IMG/VR virus record: IMGVR_UViG_3300030116_008084
Coordinates: 1-35,203 of that record
Origin: a virus
DNA length: 35,203 nt
Strand: one strand, 5' to 3'
Shown here: in pieces, positions 5,017 to 11,597 of the stretch
Layout of the letters: each line of letters starts with the position of its first letter
How positions within the stretch are numbered: position 1 is the first letter of the stretch
Made by a program: the position numbers and the translations under genes
Notes under the pieces: generated by a model
The model's input: the letters and a program-made list of their open reading frames with translations, nothing else
The model's database searches: none
What the model was told of the DNA's origin: nothing

Positions 5017-6298
5017 CTTGTACTACCTCTTCTTGTGGGTTTACTTGTTCTTGATTGCTTGAAATAATTGCTTCTGCTTCTGATCTAGATAAATCATTAT
5101 TATATTCCATTAATAAATCTGCTCTGTCTATCATAAAATGTTTTAATCTATGCTCATCAAGCATAATTTGATCTTGTACAGTTTTAGGATATTCAGGTTC
5201 TTTAAAATCAAGTTTAAGTTTTTCAGGTAAGTTGATATTATTATAAGCTGCTATTTCTTTTTCAACATGATAGAACATATGTTCATACATTCTCCAAAGC
5301 TCCAAATCATCTTGATAATCTTCAAATCTTTCTAAATCTTTTATCTTTAATGCTATACCACTAGGTGTTTCACCACCATCTTGAGCAAACTGAACATATA
5401 AGTGATTGTTTTGAGCAACTAAATCAACCTGGAATTTAATATTTTCAATAACTGATTGAATATTACCAGCAGGAGATACAATATCAAAAGTCGCACCCTC
5501 TGGCAAATCTATAATCTGGTCAGAACCTGCTCTTTCAATTCTTTTATCACTATCAACACCTGTCATATAAGGCTGTCCAAACATTTGAAACCTTAAACCA
5601 AGTTGCATTTCTGTCATAGCAATATTAACTTGCTCGTTGCAATCTACTATATCATTTGCCCCATCAACAAAAAATTCATCTATTTGTTCTTCTCTGTGAG
5701 TAAATACAAATGGTAAAATACCATATCCATGCTCATATTCTTCGACAATCTCACCATTTTCATCATACTGAGCATAAATCGACTCATCCCAATAGGCATA
5801 TTCTAATTTTTCTGTATAAGAACCATCCTCTGGTTGCATTAGTAATGGATACATAATAGCAGTTGGTGTGAATGGATCAGCAAGATGTACATCAAAATAA
5901 TAAACTGGTCTATAATCAAAGTAAGGCATACCATTTACTTCTTTATAAATAACTTGAGTTGCAACAGTACCAATTAAGCGAGTCATTCTTTCTACATGTT
6001 TCATTCTAGCATCTTTTTTAATTGTAAGCTCATCATATTGTGTATTTACATTTCTAGTCGCACCTACTGTATAGATTCTGCTCATTTTATTTATAAATCT
6101 TCTTGTAAAATTAGCATTATAACAAGGAATCTCTTTAAATGCAGAAGAATTAAAATATTCATCAATATATTGCTCTGTATTATTACCACCATAATAATCA
6201 AGCATTCTTCTAACCCAATTCCTTCTCATTTTTTGATTATATTGTTTGGCTTCTTTGACCGAGTTTTTAATTATTTCTTCTACTGTCATATTAATCAT
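4994..6298 (-). CDS. Portal protein
   Basis: A 434-residue protein directly downstream of the large terminase with a 4-base ATGA overlap. The order terminase-portal, the length, an N-terminal helical region (NWVRRMLDYYGGNN), the central beta-rich part with a PVYYFDVHLADPF segment and the late long helices (DDLELWRMYEHMFYHVEKEI) fit a portal that forms the dodecameric ring for DNA entry and tail joining. SD GAGG lies five bases before the ATG. The acidic Gln/Glu-rich C-terminus is typical. I do not recall a close named relative; the assignment is by context plus overall pattern. Confidence 0.8.
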   Translation of the reverse strand: MINMTVEEIIKNSVKEAKQYNQKMRRNWVRRMLDYYGGNNTEQYIDEYFNSSAFKEIPCYNANFTRRFINKMSRIYTVGATRNVNTQYDELTIKKDARMKHVERMTRLIGTVATQVIYKEVNGMPYFDYRPVYYFDVHLADPFTPTAIMYPLLMQPEDGSYTEKLEYAYWDESIYAQYDENGEIVEEYEHGYGILPFVFTHREEQIDEFFVDGANDIVDCNEQVNIAMTEMQLGLRFQMFGQPYMTGVDSDKRIERAGSDQIIDLPEGATFDIVSPAGNIQSVIENIKFQVDLVAQNNHLYVQFAQDGGETPSGIALKIKDLERFEDYQDDLELWRMYEHMFYHVEKEIAAYNNINLPEKLKLDFKEPEYPKTVQDQIMLDEHRLKHFMIDRADLLMEYNNDLSRSEAEAIISSNQEQVNPQEEVVQVEDNNNQ

Positions 6299-7608
6299 CT
6301 TGTCCTCACTTTAAATTGTCTGTTTTTTATTGGAAATTGATTTATAAAAAAATATCTTATCATATCACATCCATGATCGTGATAACCATCTTTTACAGGT
6401 TCAGGTTTTAAATCTGCACCTTCTTTAGGTTCTGGGTATCTATAATTCTCTAAATCCATCATAATACCTGTACATTTTTCGTCAACATGAAAAAATCTTT
6501 CATTTTGTGCATTTTCTATGAAACTTCTGACATGAGATATGCCTGAAGCTATACTTCTTGATATTTTATCCCTTTTTGTATAGATTTTTATACCTTTTTG
6601 TCTAAAAATCTCAATATCACCTAATCCTGACTGCCCTTGAGCTTGTTTTCCTGCAGGATCACCAAAATATTTATGAACATTGTATTTTTTTGCTAAAATC
6701 ATATCAGCTAATGCATCTGTCTTAATATTTGTCTTATGAATTATCTCATCAATCATATTAATGTGCCAAAAACCACCAACTCTATATATTTGAAACCAAC
6801 CTACTGCTGGCATTCTATATCCAAAGTCAATACTGCAAAAAGTATAAAAGTTTTTATTATATTTATACTTACCTACATCTAAATCTCTTTCAAATGGGTA
6901 TACTCTGCCAGCAAATGAAGTAAATTTAGCTCCATACTCTTGTTCATACACCTCCGATGCCATATTTCTCTTTCTTTCAAGTAGAAATTGGTCTTTTTTG
7001 CCCTCAGGGAAGGCAAAATGATTATCCCACGAGGGAGCTTGATGGGATTCCCATAATTCATCATCTTTACCGAGGAGATATAAATCATAAACCCAATTAA
7101 AACCTTCTGGGGTTGTAATGAATATAGCCTTCCCTTTTCTATCGGACAATGTTGGAGATAGATACATGTCCCAAATTTTTCTTTTTACTTTAGCTGCTTC
7201 ATCTATTATTAATAAATCTAATCCTTCACCAACTAAAGAATCTGGATTATCAGCAGATTTTGCTTCTACTGTTGTATTCCATTTAAATTTTATAATTCTT
7301 TCTTTTTCAGAAGCTCTTATAATATCATTGGAGTGTCCTACAACCATTTTCTGCCAAACCTCCCTAAACATTAGATCAGCTTTATCATATGATAATCCCA
7401 CTAACCATATTCTTTTATTAGGTTGAGATGCATAAAAAGTTGCTTCCATAGCAGATGCTGTAGTTTTTCCAAATCTCCTTCCACAAACCATGACAAAAAA
7501 CCGAGCTGTGCTTTTATCTGGAAAATGTAATTTTTTTTGACCATAATGTGGCTTATAGTCCATAAAATCAAACCACTTTTGTTTATATTCTTGTAATGAA
7601 TTTTCCAA
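6295..7608 (-). CDS. terL: Terminase large subunit (ATPase-nuclease)
   Basis: A 437-residue packaging motor. Walker A is CGRRFGKTT (42-50), Walker B is LLIIDE (132-137) and the coupling motif is ITTP (164-167). The RNase H-like nuclease domain shows the acidic residues SIDFGY (D261), FGDPAG (D317) and DHGCD (D411/D415). The protein translocates DNA into the prohead and cuts it. It heads the minus-strand packaging operon, driven from a divergent promoter at 7642-7682 that also serves scaffold and capsid on the other strand. Length and motifs are complete, so it should be active. Confidence 0.95.
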   Translation of the reverse strand: MENSLQEYKQKWFDFMDYKPHYGQKKLHFPDKSTARFFVMVCGRRFGKTTASAMEATFYASQPNKRIWLVGLSYDKADLMFREVWQKMVVGHSNDIIRASEKERIIKFKWNTTVEAKSADNPDSLVGEGLDLLIIDEAAKVKRKIWDMYLSPTLSDRKGKAIFITTPEGFNWVYDLYLLGKDDELWESHQAPSWDNHFAFPEGKKDQFLLERKRNMASEVYEQEYGAKFTSFAGRVYPFERDLDVGKYKYNKNFYTFCSIDFGYRMPAVGWFQIYRVGGFWHINMIDEIIHKTNIKTDALADMILAKKYNVHKYFGDPAGKQAQGQSGLGDIEIFRQKGIKIYTKRDKISRSIASGISHVRSFIENAQNERFFHVDEKCTGIMMDLENYRYPEPKEGADLKPEPVKDGYHDHGCDMIRYFFINQFPIKNRQFKVRTR

Positions 7609-7641
7609 AATTTGCTTTATTCCCTGTAATTAATTTAAGTT

Positions 7642-7682
7642 ATATAATGTGATTTTGCAAAAATTTGCAATTTACATATATT
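7642..7682. promoter_or_regulatory. Divergent promoter with a shared palindrome (TTGCAAA-N2-TTTGCAA)
   Basis: A perfect 7+2+7 palindrome at 7655-7670 supplies a TTGCAA -35 box to both strands. On the plus strand TTGCAA (7655-7660), 16 bases, then TATATT (7677-7682) leads to scaffold. On the minus strand TTGCAA (7670-7665), 17 bases, then TTATAT (7647-7642) leads to the large terminase. The symmetry suggests co-control of packaging and capsid genes by one DNA-binding dimer. Confidence 0.55.
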
Positions 7683-7704
7683 AATAATTAAAATGGAGGG
7701 CAGT

Positions 7705-8223
7705 ATGTCCGAAGATAAAACAACAGCAGTAGAAGAAACAGTTAGTGAAGCTCCTGCTACAGAAACAACTCAAGATAGCTCTAATGAGGGGTTAATTGCA
7801 GAAAGCAAGAAGTATAGAAAAAGAGCTCAGGATGCAGAAGCTAAATTAATAGAATATCAAAAAAAGTTTCAAGAGCAAGAAGAAGCTAAGTTAAAAGAGA
7901 AAGAAGATTTTAAAACTCTTTATGAACAAGCTGCTTCTAAGATAGAAAGTTTAACTAGTAATGCTGAAAAGTGGAATAGATATGAGGAAACTAGAAGAGC
8001 TAAATATCTTGAATCACATCCTGAAGAAGATAGAGAATCTTTATCTAAATTAGATTTAGAAACTCTTGAGTATATTACTAATAAAATTACAAGTGCAAAA
8101 CCAAATGCACCAGAAGTTGTTGGTAAGGCAAGAGAAGGTGTGATTAAAAAACCTTTATCTGAAATGACCGATGCTGAAAAGGCTGCAAATTGGCAGAGCA
8201 TTTTAAAAGGCTATAAAAAATAG
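7705..8223 (+). CDS. Scaffolding protein (putative)
   Basis: A 172-residue acidic protein directly before the major capsid gene. It has a Thr/Glu-rich disordered N-terminus, a long charged coiled coil (about residues 25-90), and a C-terminal basic helix (AANWQSILKGYKK), the usual capsid-binding tail of scaffolds. The start at 7705 is preferred over an ATG at 7693 because GGAGGG (7695-7700) sits four bases before 7705 and would lie inside the longer ORF. It would guide prohead assembly and then leave. The assignment is from position and architecture. Confidence 0.8.
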   Translation: MSEDKTTAVEETVSEAPATETTQDSSNEGLIAESKKYRKRAQDAEAKLIEYQKKFQEQEEAKLKEKEDFKTLYEQAASKIESLTSNAEKWNRYEETRRAKYLESHPEEDRESLSKLDLETLEYITNKITSAKPNAPEVVGKAREGVIKKPLSEMTDAEKAANWQSILKGYKK

Positions 8224-8244
8224 CTAGAAAGCGAGAAATAAACA

Positions 8245-9282
8245 ATGGCAAATATAAGTGATCCATTAGATATTAATATGTTGCAGGGTGGTGCTTCTGC
8301 TGCTGCAGCTAATTCTGTAGGTCAAGAGTTTGTACCTGAGGTTTGGGGACAAGCAATTCTTGATAAATTCAGAACAAACACAGTAATGTTACCTTTAGCA
8401 AATGATTTATCATCTGAAGCAAATGGTACTGATAAAATACATCTACCACATATTGGTGTTACACCACTTGGAGATGTTTCTCAAGGTACTCCAATAGCAT
8501 CTGATATTGATTCAGGTGGTTCTATGGTAGCAACTGAAACTGCATTAAACATTGACCAGCATAAAGTAACATCTTTATGGATACCTGATGCTTTAAAAGC
8601 TCAATCATCATACAATTTATTCAATATGTATTCTGATCAATTAGCTTATGCAATAGGTAGAGGTGTGGATAATTACTTAATGTATAAAATTGCAGATAAC
8701 TTAAGTACTGCTCATGGTTCAGCAAGTGGTGCTACTCAAGATACTGTTGATATGATTGAAGTTGGAGATGCTTTAGCATCATCTAATATTGATGATATAT
8801 TCAAAGCAGTAATACTTGAAACAGGAAGCACAGAGGGATGGACAATGGTTTTAAGTCCTACTTTATATGCTTCTTTAGCAGCTTTAGATTCAGGTGCAGG
8901 ATTTGTTAGAGGTACAGCTTCTCCATTAGGTTCAGGTTTTGCTTCAACAGGTGTTGCAGGAAACATTTTAGGTATGAATGTTGTGGTTTCACAATCTCCA
9001 TACTTAGATGTTGGTTCTGTATCTGCCGATGCTGACAAAGGTGTTACAGCTTGGGGTGGTTTTGATACTGATGGCAGTACAAATGATGACATATTAAGAG
9101 GTTTCTGTATGCATAGCTCAGCTCTTTATTATGCAGCAGCTCAATCTCCAAGAGTTCAACAGTCATATCAGCACACAGAATTATCTGACTTAATAACTGT
9201 AGATGCAATCTATGGTTGTGCAGTTAGAAATTCTAGTACTGCAGGTGATCGTAGAATTATTGGTTTAACTAAGAATGTCTAA
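8245..9282 (+). CDS. Major capsid protein
   Basis: A 345-residue protein following scaffold and followed by a strong terminator, the classic capsid position. The N-terminal GQEFVPEVWGQAILDKF segment and the alternating beta-rich stretches (DKIHLPHIGVTPLGDV, then DQHKVTSLWIPDALKAQ) resemble the HK97-fold coats of the P22/T7-type groups. It has no prohead protease next to it, and no long N-terminal delta domain, in keeping with a separate scaffold. The SD is weak (GCGAGAAA). High-level expression is expected from the promoter at 7655. Confidence 0.88.
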   Translation: MANISDPLDINMLQGGASAAAANSVGQEFVPEVWGQAILDKFRTNTVMLPLANDLSSEANGTDKIHLPHIGVTPLGDVSQGTPIASDIDSGGSMVATETALNIDQHKVTSLWIPDALKAQSSYNLFNMYSDQLAYAIGRGVDNYLMYKIADNLSTAHGSASGATQDTVDMIEVGDALASSNIDDIFKAVILETGSTEGWTMVLSPTLYASLAALDSGAGFVRGTASPLGSGFASTGVAGNILGMNVVVSQSPYLDVGSVSADADKGVTAWGGFDTDGSTNDDILRGFCMHSSALYYAAAQSPRVQQSYQHTELSDLITVDAIYGCAVRNSSTAGDRRIIGLTKNV

Positions 9283-9304
9283 TTGAACTAATAATCAATC
9301 TAAT

Positions 9305-9332
9305 AATAAAGGGGTGGCAACACCCCTTTATT
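9305..9332 (+). terminator. Intrinsic terminator after the capsid gene
   Basis: A perfect 12-bp stem (AATAAAGGGGTG / CACCCCTTTATT) closed by a GCAA (GNRA) tetraloop, followed by TT and an AT-rich stretch. It lies 22 bases after the capsid stop and directly before the lysozyme gene. It should end or attenuate the scaffold-capsid transcript and protect its 3' end. The stem is symmetric with A-rich flanks, so weak action on the other strand is possible. Confidence 0.9.
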
Positions 9333-9349
9333 TTATATAAAGGAATTTT

Positions 9350-9760
9350 ATGGACATACTCAAAGAAATTAAAAAACATGAAGGTTTTAAATCTAAAGTT
9401 TATAAGTGTACAGAAGGATATGATACTATAGGTTATGGTTTTGCTATTAAAGATTTAGAAATGGATGAAGATGTAGCAGAACTTATATTGATGAAAAAAA
9501 TTAAGAAATTATTAGAAAGAATTATTAAAACCTTTTCCTGGTTTAAAGATAGTCCAAAAGAAATACAATATGTTGTTACCAATATGTGTTATCAACTAGG
9601 TCTTAAAGGTTTTTCAAAATTTAAAAAAACAATATATTTACTTGAAACAGAACAATATGATGAGGCATCAGTAGAGATGCTAGATTCTTTATGGGCAAAG
9701 CAAACACCTAACAGAGCTAAAGAGTTAAGTGAGGTTGTTGCTTCTGTATCCTCAAATTAG
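9350..9760 (+). CDS. Endolysin, T4-type lysozyme (GH24)
   Basis: A 136-residue muramidase aligned along its length with T4 lysozyme: HEGF with catalytic E11, TEGYDTIGYGF with T26, and a C-terminal WAKQTPNRAKEL segment matching the family's QTPNRA motif. The residue at the T4 Asp20 position is Cys20, giving an E-C-T triad, a variant seen in many GH24 endolysins and compatible with activity. There is no signal peptide, so a holin is needed to reach peptidoglycan. The SD is AAGGAA. It is shorter than T4 lysozyme (164 aa), mainly in the middle lobe. Confidence 0.92.
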   Translation: MDILKEIKKHEGFKSKVYKCTEGYDTIGYGFAIKDLEMDEDVAELILMKKIKKLLERIIKTFSWFKDSPKEIQYVVTNMCYQLGLKGFSKFKKTIYLLETEQYDEASVEMLDSLWAKQTPNRAKELSEVVASVSSN

Positions 9761-9811
9761 GTTTTCTCTAAATTCTATACTAAATTATCATTAAAATAAC
9801 TAGGGAATTAT

Positions 9812-10591
9812 ATGGCTTTGAAAGATAGGGGTGTAATCAAACGAGCAATAGTAACTCCTGATAAGCATTTTCCTCTACACGACTCCAAAGCAATTAATGT
9901 ATTATGTAAAACTATCGAGATAGTTAAGCCTGATATATATGTTGATTTAGGGGATGTTGGAGAGTGGAGTGCTTTTTCAGCTTGGAAGTATAAAAGAAAG
10001 AAAGCTCCACCATTAGAATTTTTAATAGAAGATTTTGATAAAGATGTTAGAGATGTAAATGCAGGTATGGATATTATTGATGAATCTCTAGATAAAGTCA
10101 ATTGTGAAGAAAGACATATAACTGAGGGAAATCACGATAATTGGTTAAATATGTCTGTAGAAAAATACCCTTATGTTCCCCAATACAAATTTAAAAATGC
10201 AGTAAAATTAAAGGAAAGAGGTTATAAATATCATCAGTTTGGAAAACATCTTAAAATTGGTAAATTATTTATGTATCATGGTCATCAATATGGTGGTCAA
10301 TATCATACCTCTAACCATTTGAGGAAGTTGGGTTGCAATGTTATGTATGGTCATTGGCACGATTTACAGCAAATGTCTGCAACTCATATGGATGGTGCTA
10401 AATCAGCTTGGTCAATTGGATGTCTTAAAGATATGTCAGCAGAGGCAAATGATTGGTTGGATCATAGGAGAATTAACTGGGCACATGCATTTGCTATAGT
10501 AGATTTCTATGAAAAAGGATTATTTACAGTACATATTATACAAATTATAAATGGTAAAACTTCTTTATGGGGTGAGCTCATAAAGGGATAG
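9812..10591 (+). CDS. Calcineurin-like metallophosphoesterase (259 aa)
   Basis: All metal-binding motifs of the family are present in order: D17-x-H19 (TPDKHFPLHD), GD48 (DLGDVGE), GNHD (106-109), HGH (156-158) and GHWH (180-183). These bind two metal ions to hydrolyse phosphoesters in nucleotides, nucleic acid or protein. The protein is cytoplasmic, with no signal or membrane span. An AGGGAA SD precedes the ATG. It lies between lysozyme and the small membrane genes, a position that gives no clear hint of the substrate. Confidence 0.9.
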   Translation: MALKDRGVIKRAIVTPDKHFPLHDSKAINVLCKTIEIVKPDIYVDLGDVGEWSAFSAWKYKRKKAPPLEFLIEDFDKDVRDVNAGMDIIDESLDKVNCEERHITEGNHDNWLNMSVEKYPYVPQYKFKNAVKLKERGYKYHQFGKHLKIGKLFMYHGHQYGGQYHTSNHLRKLGCNVMYGHWHDLQQMSATHMDGAKSAWSIGCLKDMSAEANDWLDHRRINWAHAFAIVDFYEKGLFTVHIIQIINGKTSLWGELIKG

Positions 10592-10604
10592 TGTATGGAG
10601 ATAA

Positions 10605-10967
10605 ATGGAACAAAGTGTAATAGAGGGTTTGATTGGCGAATATGGCTGGATGGCTGCTGTTGCCTTTGTTTTTATACTTGGTAGAAATACCATTGAAACT
10701 GCAATTGAAGCACTTAAAGTTTTTGCAGGTGATGATTTAAATACAGATGATGTAATAATATTTGATGGTAGACCAGCAAGAGTAGTTAGGGTTGGTTTAT
10801 GGAAAACAATATTATTTGTTTATGAAGTAGGTTGTGTTAATGGTAAACCTTTTGTCAAGGGTGGTAATAAGGTTGCTATTCAAAATGATAAGTTAAAAGA
10901 TCATTTAATTGAAAAACCTTTGCCTATGCTTGATCTTAAAAAATGGGAAGAATGCGACAAGGAATGA
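10605..10967 (+). CDS. Minimal MscS-like membrane protein (120 aa)
   Basis: Residues 13-25 form one membrane span, and 26-42 an amphipathic helix. They are followed by a stretch that fits the MscS beta domain: DDVIIFDGRPARVVRVGLWK (48-67) matches the G-D-x-V-x-x-G-x-x-G-x-V-x-x-I-G-x-x-T pattern, and NKVAIQNDKLKDHLI (88-102) matches MscS 'vxIPNxkLxxxxI'. Only the equivalent of the pore-lining helix and beta domain is kept; the first two MscS spans and the C-terminal cage are absent. It is next to the holin candidate, so a role in membrane permeability at lysis is possible (inference). Confidence 0.55.
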   Translation: MEQSVIEGLIGEYGWMAAVAFVFILGRNTIETAIEALKVFAGDDLNTDDVIIFDGRPARVVRVGLWKTILFVYEVGCVNGKPFVKGGNKVAIQNDKLKDHLIEKPLPMLDLKKWEECDKE

Positions 10968-11173
10968 AAAAGAATTTAAATGAATATAGAGGTGAGGTAA
11001 TGACTCATCTTGAATATATAAAAGAAAAAGTAGATGCTAATTATAAACATTTAGAAAGAGTAAATGGTCGTCTTAATAAAGCAGAAAAAGATATAACATC
11101 TATGAAAACAGCAGGAATTACAATATATACTATAATTGGTATTATATTAACTTGGTTAGGAGTAAGTAAATGA
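10964..11173 (+). CDS. XhlA-like holin-type protein (69 aa)
   Basis: The layout is that of the haemolysin XhlA family: an amphipathic coiled-coil N-terminal part (EYIKEKVDANYKHLERVNG, NKAEKDITSMK) and a single C-terminal membrane span (ITIYTIIGIILTWLGV) ending in a short tail. The start at 10964 overlaps the previous stop (ATGA). A start at 11000 has a better SD (GAGG seven bases upstream) and would give 57 residues. With the leaderless lysozyme nearby it is the best holin candidate. XhlA proteins normally act with a second small holin. Confidence 0.65.
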   Translation: MKKNLNEYRGEVMTHLEYIKEKVDANYKHLERVNGRLNKAEKDITSMKTAGITIYTIIGIILTWLGVSK

Positions 11174-11463
11174 TACAAGGTTTAATAGCAAAGAAAGCAA
11201 TAGACATAATTTTAAAAAAAATTATGGAAAAAAGAGAAGTAAAGAAACTTCGAAAGTATGTCGAAGAAGATAATGAACTAGATATACAAGTAAAACAAAT
11301 GCAAAAAACAATTAACAAACAAGGTAAATATATTGAGGAGCTTGAAAAAAATGTTGCTATCTTAAAATCTGATAGTCATCCTCCTGCTTTTAGTAAAAAG
11401 AGTTACAATAAAATACTTAAAAGATTAAATAAAATAGAAAAGGAGTGTTCATGTTTGAAATAA
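11170..11463 (+). CDS. Coiled-coil protein of the lysis region (97 aa)
   Basis: A very charged, almost entirely helical 97-residue protein with an amphipathic N-terminus (MIQGLIAKKAIDIILKKIM) and heptad-like repeats (VKQMQKTINKQGKYIEELEK). It overlaps the XhlA-like gene by ATGA and the next gene by 13 bases. There is no true membrane span or lipobox, so it is not a recognisable spanin. A regulatory or membrane-surface partner of the neighbouring holin candidate is one option; the function is unproven. Confidence 0.65.
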   Translation: MIQGLIAKKAIDIILKKIMEKREVKKLRKYVEEDNELDIQVKQMQKTINKQGKYIEELEKNVAILKSDSHPPAFSKKSYNKILKRLNKIEKECSCLK

Positions 11464-11597
11464 TAACTAGTAACTGGGAATGGTTTTTATTAGCCTTATA
11501 TGTTTTAGAAAAAGGTATCAAGCTAAGTCCATCTAAAAAAGATGATTTAGTTTGGGATATGGTTTTAAAACCTATCGTAGATAAAATCAAAAAGTAA
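11451..11597 (+). CDS. Small holin-like protein (48 aa)
   Basis: A 48-residue ORF (MFEIITSNWEWFLLALYVLE..., then LSPSKKDDLVWDMVLKPI) with one weak hydrophobic span at about residues 9-20 and a basic end. AAGGAG sits six bases before the ATG, and its stop overlaps the next ATG (TAATG). The pattern 'short span plus (L)(T/S)P(S/T)KKDD' recalls, from memory, small membrane proteins of other phages' lysis regions. A pinholin or holin-partner role is plausible but untested. Confidence 0.6.
   Translation: MFEIITSNWEWFLLALYVLEKGIKLSPSKKDDLVWDMVLKPIVDKIKK

Noticed and set aside
5996-6340. Cys/Ile-rich plus-strand ORF opposite the portal gene
   Set aside because: Antisense shadow of the portal gene, with no ribosome site and odd composition.
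7693-7704. Upstream ATG for the scaffold gene
   Set aside because: The best SD (GGAGGG) lies between this ATG and the one at 7705, so the downstream start is favoured.
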